Assembly (NCBI GenBank): GCA_009602735.1
Contig: WELA01010047.1
Location: 160,717 to 224,716, forward strand
Direction of reading: 5' to 3'
DNA: 64,000 nt
Origin: Mesotaenium endlicherianum
Lineage: Eukaryota; Streptophyta; Zygnematophyceae; Zygnematales; Mesotaeniaceae
The notes under the pieces are model-generated. The model ran no database searches. It worked only from the letters and a program-made list of their open reading frames with translations, and was not told the DNA's origin. This document shows positions 1-11,700 of this stretch, in pieces (within the stretch, counting starts at the first letter, position 1; each line of letters opens with the position of its first letter). Both the position numbers and the translations under genes were made by a program.

Positions 1-126
1 AAGTTATTTTGATTGTCATTGTTCCGGATAATGCACAGTCACAAATTTTGGATTTACGACCAGTTGTTAATACGAACAAACAGTCGTAAAAGTCAAATGA
101 AACATAATACTCAAAGCAACTTTGCA

Positions 127-190
127 TTCGAGCGGATTCAAACCCGCGACCTGTCGTTTGGAACATTCACACCTAACCGGTTGGCGAAGT
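127..190 (-). repeat. tRNA-like remnant (possible SINE head or tRNA pseudogene)
   Basis: Read on the minus strand, this stretch has a good internal B-box (GGTTTGAATCC at 144-134) with a T-stem that pairs (GCGGG with CCGCT), and an A-box-like GCCAACCGGTTAGG about 30 nt upstream. The acceptor and anticodon stems do not pair, so it is not a working tRNA. It could head a tRNA-derived SINE or be a decayed tRNA gene. Confidence 0.35.
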
Positions 191-450
191 AGTTTTTATA
201 ACTATCGATTCATGACAAAAAGCATGTGTACGCGACTCCGCAAACAATTGCGACATTTCGGAAAGTAGCGAGAACGCGAAAACGCCTGTTTGGCGCGAAA
301 CTATTTTTTGAAACCGTCGAAAAGTCTCCAAACGGCCAAACAGCGCATTCCGAGCATTCAACCGAAATAGGTTGTACCTCTTTGCCTGTTTTTGTTGACA
401 TGAACCAGTGCCCTAGGTGGTGACTTGAAGCACTCCAGTGCCTCACGTCG

Positions 451-470
451 TGCAGGTATAAATACCTGCA
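451..470 (+). promoter_or_regulatory. TATA box inside a perfect palindrome (possible LTR promoter)
   Basis: TGCAGGTATAAATACCTGCA is a perfect 9-bp-arm palindrome with TATAAATA at its centre. A second short palindrome (GTGAG...CTCAC) lies about 30 bp downstream, where transcription would start. It precedes the decayed Ty3/gypsy Pol by about 1 kb, so it may be the U3/R promoter of that element's 5' LTR. No matching second LTR is in the window, so this is inference. Confidence 0.35.
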
Positions 471-847
471 GAGTCATTGTGAGTGCAACTCTCACAAACG
501 CACATTCCACGTTAGTATTCATTTTTGCTTTCTTGAGGATTTGTCAGTTTGCACAAGTATATAGATTACTTTCCACTTCATTTAAATATTCCTTGAATAC
601 CAAGGAAAGATCCTTTAAAAAAGCAAAAATGTTACATTGGTATTGGAGTCGATCTCCGTTTCTTCAAGGACTTTATCTTTTTTGTAGTGGTTGGAAAATA
701 TATTTTGGGGCAATTTTCGTATTGGAAAGGTCACCCATCCTAGTGTTGCACTAACCCAACAATCGCTTACCTTGTTTTGACGGGATTTTTTTCTCTCTCT
801 TCCGGCGCTATCTCGGCTTCCATATGGAGGGCAAAAATGGTGCCTAG

Positions 848-886
848 GCTGCTGCTGCTGCTGCTGCCGCCGCCGCTGCTGTTGCT
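848..886 (+). repeat. CTG/CCG trinucleotide microsatellite
   Basis: About six CTG repeats run into three CCG units and back to CTG. Translated, this gives a leucine/proline run with no recognisable protein around it. The surrounding 1-988 shows no supported gene. Confidence 0.7.
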
Positions 887-988
887 CTTTCCGTTCTTGT
901 CGTCAACGTCGACGATGCTGAAGGACTGCCCAACGAACCAATTTCATCGCGCACTTTCCAGCTGACAATTTTACAACGCTTCACGGTC

Positions 989-2611
989 TTGACAACTGAT
1001 TGTCAAACCATGACAATGGCTCTAAGCACCTTGTCCAATGTCCTTGGTCGTACAGAAGACCGTGTTAATCTTGCTGAGGCTACTTATACTGAGTTGGCCG
1101 ACCTTGTCACTCGCTTCGTTGCTGCCATGGACACTCACCCTTCGATTGGTCTTATCTTACAGGCTGCCCAAGGGATGCCGGGTCCATCAGGGACCGCCGG
1201 CGACAACGCCAACCCGCCAATTCCGCCCGCCATCCTTGGGTAGGCCGCGGCACCAACGCCTTGTTCACTCTGGCACACCCGATATAAATATACTTCGAAA
1301 TGAATTTATTTGTATGCAAGTGTTGATCTTTGTTGAGTTCTTGGAACTCGAGTGCATCCATGATACCATGTTCTTGCACTTTCAGCCGCATGATCCTAAC
1401 CTTGCCAAGTGTTACGCACACTTATCTTGCTTACGAAAAATGCACCAGTGTTGTGCACCAATTTATATTGCTGCAGTTACAAAAAAACGCTTGTACTCTA
1501 ACCCGAGTACTCGGTTTCAAGCGCGATCGGCAATGCAAAATGGGATTTTGATAAAGGACCTCCATATTTCCCACATTCCTCTTAAGGCGAGATCATTGCT
1601 AGTGATGCATAATGCTTCTTTGGGGTTAAGTATGACATTTGAAGCAAAAGTTTTAGACAAATTATGTTTTACAATCATTGATTCAGGTGCATCAGTGAGC
1701 TTCATTAGTGCACGTTTTGAACAAGGGATGAAGTTGCTTCCAATACTCAAGGACGAGACCCTTCGCCCTGGCGATGGCTCGTTAGCTTGTAATTTTTGAA
1801 CGATTAAATTACTGCTCAGCGTGAAGTCCTTTCATGGGCGTGTACAATTCTACGTTATTGAATTGCCACCTGGAATTGACGAGGTTTTGGGTAGCAATTG
1901 GCTTACGCAAACAAGTGCATTGCTTGACTTTAGTCAAAGACATGCCTTGTACGCAAGGAGACCAGGAAGATCACTGTTCAGTCCCTTAAGCCCGATAAGG
2001 CCTTGGAAAGTCCTTCGGAGACTATTTTGTTGTTTATAAAGCAAGTTCAACGTTTGGCAAAGCAAAGTCAAAATATTTACTATGGATTACTACGACCCGA
2101 TTCCCCAGCAACAACAACTACGCTCTTTACGGAAGAGCCGATGTTAGACGTTACTGGTCATGAGGACACACTCACATCTGAACTTTTTAATCTTTTGCAA
2201 AAGTACAAGTCAATGTTTCCGAGTGAAATACCAGCCGGGCTTCCGCCTGATAGGGGTATTGGACATACAATCCCTCTCATTCCCGATTCTCAATCGACTT
2301 GGCAACCAATTTATCGCCTAAGCCCGTTGGAGATGAATGAAATGAAGGACCAAATTACGGACTTGCTTGAGAAAGGATGGATTGAGCTGAGCTCTTTTCC
2401 ATTCGGGGCGCCCATTCTACTTGTTCAGAAGAAAGATAGGTTGCTTAGAATGTGCATTGATTAGCGTGCGTTGAACAATATATTGGTCAAGAATCGCTAT
2501 TCGTTGCCTCGCATTGATGATTTGTTTAATTCGGTGCAGGGGGCATGCGTGTTCTCCTTGCTCGATTTAGCCCAAGGCTATCATCAAATTCGAGTCACAC
2601 CAAAGGATATC
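989..2611 (+). pseudogene. Decayed Ty3/gypsy Gag-Pol fragment (protease and reverse transcriptase N-terminus)
   Basis: Pieces of a retrotransposon polyprotein follow in order. An open stretch at 989-1243 may be Gag remnant. The retropepsin motif IDSGAS lies near 1678-1698, followed after a break by VLGSNWL (about 1890). An RT N-terminus lies at 2003-2611 with FPFGAPILLVQKKD and LRMCID. A TAG at 2462-2464 replaces the tyrosine of the usual CVDYRALN motif, and the frame continues through NRYSLPRIDD to GYHQIRVTPKDIQ. Coding stops abruptly at 2611, where the hAT left terminus begins. It is clearly different from families A and B in this window. It is non-functional: several frame breaks, one nonsense codon and no RT catalytic box. 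Confidence 0.75.
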
Positions 2612-2720
2612 CAGGGTTACGCCGTACGCTTGTACGCTTAGTTCGACTAGTACGCTAGTTCGCTTAGTACGGTGTTAAAAAAAAAGGACTAGTTCGCTTA
2701 GTACGCCAAGTCACGACGGC
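2612..2720. repeat. Left terminal inverted repeat and subterminal motifs of the hAT candidate
   Basis: Terminal CAGGGTTACGCCGTACG is followed by several copies of TACGCTTAGT or TTCGCTTAGTAC in direct and inverted orientation. Clustered subterminal motifs of this kind bind transposase in known hAT elements such as Ac. Their role here is inferred. Confidence 0.55.
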
Positions 2721-2910
2721 GTCGACGTCAAGTAGCTACGACGTCGACGTCTGATATCGGTCGCACGTGTACAAATACCACGTCGTGTCAGACTTTTGTT
2801 TTTCTTCAAAATGGCAAAAAAAAAATCCGTGCGTTTTCGAAATTTTTTAACTGCCCGATTTGAAATGAAGATTAGCGAAAACTTGATCAAACTAAATCCA
2901 TCAGAGCGTC

Positions 2911-2972
2911 ACCGGTCGGGTTTGAACTCCCGCCACCAGGTGCAGGGTTTAGAGAGCTAACCGAAGTGCCAT
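2911..2972 (-). repeat. tRNA-like remnant
   Basis: On the minus strand an A-box-like TGGCACTTCGGTTAGCT is followed by a B-box-like GGAGTTCAAACCC at tRNA-like spacing. The stems are poorly paired, so this is a tRNA-derived repeat or pseudogene, not a functional tRNA. Confidence 0.3.
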
Positions 2973-3075
2973 GCACGATTCTATGGCAGGCCGGTCTTTG
3001 TTGCATTCTAGTTAGCATTCACTATCCATTGAGAAGAAAGAATTATGGTACGCCTCACGTATCAGGCGCAACCCA

Positions 3076-3131
3076 ACGGATTTGATCCCCCGCCACCGTA
3101 TGCAAGGAGCGATGCTTTACCACGCTGCCAC
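3076..3131 (-). repeat. tRNA-like remnant
   Basis: On the minus strand TGGCAGCGTGGTAAAGC is a strong A-box, and GGGATCAAATCC resembles a B-box. A CTTGCAT loop-like segment lies between them, but its flanks do not pair. It lies about 110 bp from the similar remnant at 2911-2972, which suggests a tRNA-derived repeat family. Confidence 0.35.
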
Positions 3132-3223
3132 ACGCTGAATCTTACGTAAGCTGTTTTTCCTTTGGACAATGAAATGACCCGTTGTCCATGAATAATGTCG
3201 ACGGCATTTATCGCTCCAATTCT

Positions 3224-4105
3224 GGGAGGGCCGCTTAGCAGAGCTGTTCCTTGTACTTCCTAATTGATTTATTAGTTGAACAAGAACAGTCAGGAGTATC
3301 ATTACTACTTTATCGAGTAGAATAAGCTTGAAGGAAGAGGTGTATACATGATTCAAACTCTTAACAAGCATGTGTAAGAAATAAGAAGTTCTTATATATG
3401 CCATAGTTAAGAGTGACTGAAATTTGATTTCTCGACAAAACGTCTAACCATGGGAGGGCCGCTTAGTAGAGCATGTTTTCTGTACTTTCTAACTATTTTA
3501 TGAGTTCAATAAGAAGGCTTAGTAGCATCATTGCTTCTTAATGGAGTATAATAAGCTTCAATGAACAAGTGTGAAGAAGATTCGAACTCTTAAGAAGCAT
3601 GTATAACCACAACAAGTACCTATAAATGCTATGTTTAAGAGTGATTGACTTATTCACAAAAAGTCTAACACTAGGAGGGCTGCTTAGCAGAGCATATTTT
3701 TGTACTTTGTAATTATTTTATTAGTTCAATAAGGAGGCTTAGAAGTATCATTGCTTCTTAATGGAGCACAATAAGCTTGAATGAAGAAGTACAAAGACAA
3801 TTCAAACTCTAAACAAGCATGTATAAGAACTAAGAAGTACCTATATATGCTACTTTTAAGATTGAGTGAAATTTGACTTATCGACCAAAAGTCCAACACT
3901 GAGACAGCCGCTAGGCAGAGCATTGTTTTTGTACTTCCTATCTTATTTATTAGTAAAATAAGAAGGCTTAGCAATATTATAGCATTTTGATCGGGTATGA
4001 TAAGCTTTAATAAAGAAGTGTAAAGAAGATGCAAACTCTTAACAAGCGTGTATAAGATCTAAAGTACTTATAATTGCCAAATTTAATAGAGAGTGAAGTG
4101 TGACT
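3224..4105. repeat. Four tandem copies of a ~228-bp repeat
   Basis: Units begin near 3224, 3452, 3673 and 3901, each with a version of GGGAGGGCCGCTTAGCAGAGC-like sequence. Each continues through an AT-rich body containing AATAAGCTTGAA, CAAACTCTTAACAAGC and TATATATGCTA motifs. The copies have diverged by substitutions and small indels. The array lies between the left terminus and the 3' end of the hAT transposase gene. Confidence 0.8.
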
Positions 4106-4171
4106 AAGCCAAAAAAAGTGAGTGAGAATACATGCTACCTCTACTACATACATGTTAGCTGACAGACACAT

Positions 4172-6563
4172 CTAGTAACCAATCTCTCTAGGCCTCCTTC
4201 TTCCTGGAGCTAAAACACTAGGTCGCTCCTCCACCTCCTCTTCCTCCACCTCCTCATCCTCTACCTCTATCTCCTGTTCCTCACTCAACGAGGCATGCAT
4301 GGCAAGATTGAGACCCTCCTCTTCAGGTGTCTCCAAGAACTCCGCTTCTTCAACCCATGGAGTGGCGCCAACACTTGGTCCAAGGAAGTCCAAGCTCTTC
4401 TCCTGAAGTCTCAACATAGAATGCACGTACACCAACTTCTTTGCTCTAGTAGGGAGCAGCCTATTGCGAATCGGACTATGAACAAACCCGTACTCAGACC
4501 AATTTCTCTCACATGCAGCTGCTGAACCAGGTTGTGACAATATTCTTATAGCAAGAAGCTGAAGGTTAGGACAATGACTTCCGTATGTATCCCACCACTT
4601 GTGAGCAGGCATCATAGTCTTATTAGCCTTGCAAACATCATCGTCAAAAATGTCACCGCTCTGCCGGTAGAGTGCCAACTCTCGATCCACCAACGCTCGA
4701 TCAAGCACACTCCCTCCGACAAGGGTATTCCGCACGTTGGACCAATCGGTTAGTAGACACTTCTCAACTGCCTAAGACTCATGGTCTTGGAACTCGGGGT
4801 CCAGATAGTAGCCTGTAGCCAAACAAAGTCAAGAAGCACACTCAGTATATGAGAACGCAATGCACATCACAAAAAAGAGAGCAATAACAATAACAAGCAC
4901 AATAACAATAACAATGATCAACTCACAATAACAAGCATGCAAGAGAACAGCAGCCGCCGAGCAAGAAAGGTGAGCAACATCAAAATAGACTTTTACCTGC
5001 AGAATGTAGGGGGCTGTGAAGTTGGTCCCAACGAGCCTTCACGTCCTTCTTAACTTGGGTTCTTTGTGTCGGTTTGAGTCCTTCAACCTCAAGCACATGC
5101 TCTTTAATGGCACTCATGCGAGCCCAGATCTTCCCGAGAGAAGGTTGTGGAGAGTTGACTAGTAGAAGGAGAACTACGATCGGCTCACACACAGCTATCC
5201 ATACCTTCACTCGCTCCCAAAGTTCATCGTCGCGAACTAGGTCTCCAATCTCCGTAGCCTCACCTACACAACCATTCTTTGCCGCCCACTCAAGCCATCT
5301 TCTTTCAGACACCATAGCTTGTAAGGTATCCCTCACAACGATGAGTCTTTGCAAGCAAAGGAAGTTACTAGCAAACCTCGTGGGCCCTGGCTTCAACAAC
5401 TCCAATTTATTTTCAAGCCTTGCCCCATGCTCACGGTAAAGAGCGTGAGGCATGTGGTGGTTTGCAACAAATTGGACCAAGTGCTTGAAGCTATCAATTA
5501 TGTCCTTAAGCTCTTTTATCTTTCCTATGTCTTTCAACAGCAGGTCCAAAATGTGAGCAGCACAAGGCGTCCAATATATGTGCGGGTGCTTCTTGCGAAC
5601 CACATTACAACCAGCTAAAATGTTAGCTGCAGAGTCTGTGCAAAGCTGTACGACATTTTCGGCCCCTATCTTCTCCACGGCTGCAAGCAGGTGGTTACCG
5701 ATGTAGTCACCCGCTTTCCTTTCACCCTCAGTGTTGATAGCATCCATGAACATCTCAGTGCCTCCCACAATCATAAGCACGTTAAGAAGAGGGTGCCCGC
5801 ATGGATCGGTCCACCCATCTGCTACAATGCTACAACCTGTCTACGGGAGTCCCTTCTTTTGTTTATTCTCCCAAGCCTCTATCTTCAGCACCTCTTTATC
5901 TAGTAAGGTACTTCCGAGAGGCGTATCCTTCATCGGGACATACACAACACCCGTTTCTTGGGTGTACTCACTGACAGCAACAAACATGTCCCTAAAGAAC
6001 TCACTACGAGCAACATTGAATAATGAACCAGTACCATAGAAGAAGCGAGCGACAGTCGCATGGACAACATCAGCATTCATCTTCTGGAACATTTCACTTA
6101 TAGAGGTCTGACTCAACTCCCTGCCTGAGGGGGACCCTCCAGCACTTGCACATGGTGAGCCACTAGCGTCAAAACCCCATTCATGCACGCGCTTTCGTGC
6201 AGCTTGCATGGCACTCTTCCTACGTCGCGTTCCCAATAGAGAACTAGCACTACCGTTGCTACGGCTAATCATGAGATCTACAACATTGTCAGGAACCTCC
6301 TCACACTGACTAACATCCTTACAGCCTCCCGTGAAATGGCCACGAATCTGCGTGGCTCCACCAGTAAACTCCCTAGGGCAATAAATGCACTTCACCTTCG
6401 GATATGAGTTCTTGGACTTGGCTTCCGCAACGATGGCCACATGGCCCCACTCTGGACTAGACCTTGCAGCAACTGTCTTAGGGGGAAGACGAGCACTTAA
6501 AGCTCCGGTGGACGTCCTCATTCCAGCAAGCGTTGCTCCAGACGGAGTGCATGGTTGAGACAT
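4172..6563 (-). pseudogene. hAT-family transposase, intron-containing, two in-frame stops
   Basis: This is a cut-and-paste DNA transposase of the plant hAT type. In order: an N-terminal BED zinc finger (CIYC...GHFTGGC), a DUF659-like block with CSIVADGWTD and the CTDSAAN/CAAHILDLLL stretch, then a C-terminal dimerisation domain (WWDTYGSHCPNLQLLAIRILSQPGSAAACERNWS). The start is taken at ATG 6563 (MSQPCTPSG); a TTGCAG acceptor-like site just upstream hints at a 5' intron. An intron at 4996-4813 has a GTAAAAG donor and CTACAG acceptor, and removing it joins HSAG to YYLDPEF in frame, as expected for the family. TAG codons at 5843-5841 and 4774-4772 interrupt the frame, so this copy looks dead unless UAG is read through. 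The terminal codon near 4172 is also TAG. Confidence 0.85.
4813..4996 (-). other. Intron in hAT transposase
   Basis: The donor is AG/GTAAAAG and the acceptor CTACAG/GC. The 184-bp intron is phase 1. Splicing restores HSAGYYLDPEF, matching the conserved hAT segment between the catalytic core and the C-terminus. Confidence 0.75.
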
Positions 6564-6654
6564 GATGAAGGTGAAACCTGCAATAATGAAGCACAAAAAC
6601 CAATAAGAGACAAAGTAAGATGTCATTCAAACAACCTCCAAAAAAGCCAATAAT

Positions 6655-7345
6655 TGCCAGGCAGCCCGCCCCAACTTAAAATCCTAAAACTCTAAAACCT
6701 TAGAATCCTAAAACCCTAAAACGGCAAGCAAGGGGCTGGCAGCGAGCCCCGACAAGAGCAAGCACGGGGCTGGCAGCCAGCCCCGACAACAGCAACCAGC
6801 CCCGACAGGAGTAGCCAACCCCGAGCCTGGCAGCCTGCTCCCCTAAAACTAAGCAAGGGGCACAACAGCAGCCAGCTCCAACCAAAACCCTAAAACAGCA
6901 AGGGGCTAGCAGCCTGCCTCGACTAAAACCCTAAATTAGCCAGTAAGGGGCTGTCAGCCAGCCCCGACAAAAGCAAGCAGGGGGCTGGCAGCCAGCCCCG
7001 ACAAACGCAAGAGAGGGACTGGCAGCCAGCCCCAACTTAAACCTTAAAATAGCAAGTAAGGGGCTGGCAGCCAGCCCCAATAAACGCAAGCTCGGAGCTC
7101 GCAGCCAGCCACGACAAAAGCAAGCTCAAGGCTGGCAGCCAGCCCCACAAAAGCAAGCAGGGGGCTGGCAGCCAGCCCCGACAAACGCAAGAGAGGGACT
7201 GGCAGCCAGCCCCAACTAAAACCTTAAAATAGCAAGTAAGGGGCTGGCAGCCAGCCCCGACAAAAGCAAGCTCAGGGCTGGCAGCCAGCCCTACAAAAGC
7301 AAGCTCGGGGCTGGCTGCCAGCCCCAACAAAAGCAAACAAGGGGC
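6655..7345. repeat. Palindromic GGGGCTGGCAGCCAGCCCC satellite array, part 1
   Basis: This array carries many copies of the 19-bp near-perfect palindrome GGGGCTGGCAGCCAGCCCC (9-bp arms around one A). Spacers include ACAAAAGCAAGCA and ACTAAAACCTTAAAATAGCA. Long open frames in both directions here are by-products of the repeat, not genes. Element A1 separates this array from its larger counterpart at 14230-15730. Confidence 0.9.
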
Positions 7346-7476
7346 ACGAGAGAGAGGGGAAAGAGGAAGGAGGGAGGGTCAAGGCACCTGTCCACCTGTC
7401 GTTGCTCACGCGTCGATAGGCGCGCGCGTTGATAGGCACAAGGGGGGTCCACTCACTCCTCTTTGTCTTGCCCTGC
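7340..7476. repeat. Array-flanking segment, copy 1
   Basis: GGGGCACGAGAGAGAGG through GTCTTGCCCTGC is repeated with about 90% identity at 15733-15873 beside the second palindrome array. This copy ends exactly at the A1 insertion site and resumes after A1 as TTCACACAAGACAG (14160 on). Confidence 0.8.
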
Positions 7477-7977
7477 TGTAGTGAAACAGATAGATAAAGT
7501 ACTTAGTAAAACAGAATACTTTATCTATTCAAGACAAGGATCTTTGAACACAAGTGGTAGCTTCTTGAAAGAGAGATGGCTTCTTGAAAGTTAATATATT
7601 TCTGGATTTTGGCAAGTACAAGAGTGATTCTCCCCTCTTTCTATGTTCTAGCTCTTGTTTATATACTTGCTACATAAGTAATTTCTAGGAAGGTGTATGT
7701 TGATGTGTTGGCACCCAACACATCCCAAAACTTGCCACCTCTTTCTAGAATAATGTACACATGTCCTTTTGACCTAAAAATGGCACATCTGACTTTTGCC
7801 ACATGGAGTTCTTCTAGGTCTTTCCTCTAACTTCGAAAATGCCTTGGAAGGTTCAAAGGACATGAACCAAGTTACTAGAGTACCTATTCACACTTGACTC
7901 CACACAATACTACTCCAAATATATTTGAAAACATTAAAATATATGCAAACTAATATATAATAACTCAAATCACTACA
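7477..7977 (-). repeat. 3' LTR of A1
   Basis: 501 bp, near-identical to 13652-14154. On the plus strand it begins TGTAGTGAAACAG and ends ACTACA. It is bordered internally by the polypurine tract. Confidence 0.95.
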
Positions 7978-7992
7978 TCACCCCCCCGATAG
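7978..7992 (-). other. Polypurine tract of A1
   Basis: On the minus strand ATCGGGGGGGTGA lies directly before the 3' LTR, as expected for the plus-strand primer site of an LTR retrotransposon. The interval from here to the pol stop at 8747 holds no supported gene. Confidence 0.75.
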
Positions 7993-8746
7993 AAAAAGCG
8001 ACGTCTCGGCGCGTCAAGTCAGGTCTTACACATGTGGAGCAAACTAGTCAACAGTTTCAAGTCAGATGCCACACATGTGAAGAGGACTAGTCAAAGGCGC
8101 CAAGTCAGGTGCTACACATGTAAGGTAGACTAGGCAAGGTCGTAGGTGGTGTGACCTTATTGGCTAGCCTACTCCTTAATGATAAAGAAAATTGTACAAG
8201 TTGGCCCAGAATCTGCCACGAACTCAAAAATTCATAGCGGCCACAGAACTGCTCCAAATCTGAAAATTCGAGTGCCAGACGGACCGCGTCGGAGAACTCT
8301 ACCGGGTCACCAAATTTGAGAGCATTCTCATTTCTGGAGTGTCGTTGAGAGCTGAGAGAGTAGGCACTCCTCCAAATCTGTGCAGAAACTTCTGAAAATC
8401 ATAAGTCCTTCTATACTTCTCCAAATTCTGCAAACTAAGTCTCAAACTGGGCGCTGTAAGATGTTCTACCAGAGTCTTGAGTTTCAGAGCATTCCAAGTT
8501 CAGGGGAAGGCACAATGTCAGAAGGCATATTCTGTCCTAACAATGCCAGCAGCCTGACCCCCTTCTACTTAGAGCATCATATCTCTCTCACCAGTGCTCC
8601 AAATTGAGCAAACTTGGACTCTAAATGACCGGCTACTCATGGACTACAGCCAGGTAAATTTTCAGAATTTATTCTGCAGAGACCTATTACCAGTAGCAGT
8701 TTTAGTTTTCTGTCCAGAAACTGCGAGAAGAGAAGAGTGTCTAATG

Positions 8747-11700
8747 TCAATTTTTCCTCTTTCTTGTTCTTGCAGGCTGCCTCCAAGGGGTCTTCTGCTG
8801 CTTCTTGATGGTGGCAGGCTGCCTCCCTGAAGTCTGCGAGCTTTTAGTAGAGAGACTTGGGGCTGGTCCAAGATGGGGGTTGGCGGCATGGAAGCGCTTC
8901 AACTTTCGTTGAACTTTGTCAAGGTAGTGCGCCGCCACCCAACTATTCTCCGAATCTGGATATCCTTTCCACTTGATCAAGTATTGCTGCTGTCTCCTGA
9001 AATTTCTCATAGCCACTATGTCTTCCACTTCGTACTCCAAATGATCATCCACTATTGTTGGGGCTGGTGGGGTTGTCACACGTCCTGGGAACTTGTTGTC
9101 GGGTTGCACATATGGCTTGAAGAGGGAAGCGTGGAATACGGGGTCGATGTGCATAGTCTGGGGAAGTTCTAGCTTGAAAGCAACGGGGTTGACTTGCTGG
9201 ATAATCTTGAAGGGTCCCAAATACTTGGGAGAGAACTTGCTGCCGGCAGGCCTGTTGTTCAGGGAAATGTTCTTGGATGATAGTAACACGTTGTCACCCA
9301 CTCTGTACGTAATTTCTCTTCTGGATCTGTTCGCCACTCTTGCTTGAGCATCTTGCGCGTGTTGTAGAGCTTTCTTCGCTGCTGTAAGGGCTGCTTCTAA
9401 TGTCTCCATAAAATCTGTGGCTGCAGGTACTTCATCATGGCCAGCCGTGAAGCTCAGTGGCGTGGTCGGATGGAAGCCATAGTTGAGGAAGAATGGGGAC
9501 TCTTGGGTAGAGGCCTGCGTAGTGTTGTTGTAGGCAAACTCGAGGGGGGTCAAGTACATGTCCCAGTCTTGCTCGAGGGTAGACACGTAGGCCTTTAGAG
9601 AGGTCTTTAGGGTACGATTCATACGCTCGGTTTGCCCATCTGATTGTGGGTGGTAGGCAGTAGACATATCCAGCGATGTACCCAAGTTCTTGAAGAGATT
9701 TTTCCAGAAATGGCTTGTGAATCTTGGATCTCTATCTGACACAATTCTTGATGGTAGTCCATGGAGTCGGAAGATGTTGTCAAAGATGAGTCTTGCAAGT
9801 TGTGGTGCTGTAGCCTTAGTCGTCGTGGGAATAAAATGAGCCATCTTGGTAAGTCTGTCCACCACCGTGAGTATTGCATTATGGCCTCGAGGTGTCACGG
9901 GCAAGTCCACGATAAGGTCCATTGAGATGTCCGTCCATTGTCTTTCGGGGATTGGTAGTGGTTGGAGGAGTCCTCCCGCCTTTTGCGATGATGGCTTGAT
10001 TCTTTGGCATGTGTCACAGCTCCTGCAGTACTCCTTGACTTGCTTAGACATGCCTGGCCAACAATAAGTCCTAGCTAGAACGCCCGTGGTCCTTAGGATT
10101 CCAAAGTGTCCTCCAAGAGGGTTGTCGTGTGCTTCTCGTAGAAGCAAGAGCCGGAGGTCTATGTCATTAGGAACACATCTCTGGCCCGTATCTTGCCTCA
10201 CCCAATAATTGCCTTCTTGCTTCTTGCATGGGTCCAAGGCTGCTTCTCCGTTCTTGTAGTAAGGGTCTCTTTCATAGGCGGCTGAAAATCGAGCTTCCAG
10301 ATCTGTCTTCAGGGATACCATCACTGCATTTAATTGCAGTCTTGAGAGGGGGTCAGCCGGGTTTGTCTTGCCGGGCTGGTACTGAATCGTGATGTTGTAT
10401 TGTTGCAAGTATCCGCTCCATCTTGCTTGTCTCCTTGAGAGATACGGCTGCGTTTGGAGGTGCTTTAACGCCTCGTGGTCCGTGGTGACCAGTACTTTGC
10501 GTCCTTCAACGTAGCAGCGCCAAACCTTCAAGGCATGTACAATCGCCAATGCCTCTCGCTCCGTGGTTGTATAATTTTGCTCGGCTGGATTTAGCTTCCT
10601 TGACTCGTAGGCGATGGGCTGCAGTCCCTTGCCTTGGTCTTGAAGCAGGATTGCTCCTATTGCATAGGAAGATGCATCGGTGATGACGTGGAAGGGCCAA
10701 TCTGGGTTTGGACTTGGGAGTGTGAGCACCGGGGATGTGGTCAATCTTCGCTTTAACTCTTGAAATGCCTCTTCCTCTTTCTCGGTCCATGTATATAGCC
10801 TGTCCTTCTTGAGTAGATCTGTCAGGGGGGCTGCTATGTGCGAGAAGCCTTGGATGAATTTTCTGTACCAATTGGCAAATCCCAAGAATGACTGGAGTTC
10901 TTTCTTGGTCGTGGGGGTTGGCCATTCCTCCACCACCGTGGTCTTCTTGGGGTCTATCTTGATGCCATCAGCAGTCACGTGGAGACCTAGGAACTCCACT
11001 TCTTGTTTGGCAAACTCGCATTTTGACTCCTTCGCAAACAGCTTGTTTTGCTTCAATACTTCAAGGACTTCTTTCAAGTGTCTCGCATGCTCTTCAAGGG
11101 TCTTGCTGTAGATAAGGATGTCATCGATGAATACCACCACAAATCTGTCCAACATGGGCTGAAATATGGTGTTCATCATAGTCATGAAAGTTGCTGGCGC
11201 GTTGGTGAGTCCAAATGGCAGGACCATGAACTCAAAATGTCCATATCTTGTCCTGAATGCCGTCTTCTCTATGTCCGGTTCTGCGATGCGAATCTGGTGG
11301 TAGCCGCTCCGTAAGTCAATCTTCGTGAAGTACTTGGCTCCAACCAGCCGGTCCATGAGCTCATCCATGCGCGGCAGCGGGTATCGATTCTTGATGGTGA
11401 TCTTGTTGAGGGCGCGATAGTCCACACACATCCTCAAGGTACCATCTTTCTTCTTGACAAATAGCACCGGGGCTCCAAATGGCGACTTGCTAGGTCGAAT
11501 GAAGCCATGCTCCAGTAGCTCCTTGATTTGCTTCTTGACTTCGTCTAGCTCCGTGTATGACATTTTGAACGTAGGCCGAGAGATGGGCTTGCTTCCGGGC
11601 TCCAACTCTATCTTGTGGTCTACGAATCTTTTGGGGGGTAGGCCCTTGGGCAATTCCGGGGAGAACACTTCTTTGTAGTCCTCTAAGACTTCTTGTATCT

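Noticed and set aside
127-190. Functional tRNA gene
   Set aside because: The T-arm and boxes are good, but acceptor and anticodon stems do not pair.
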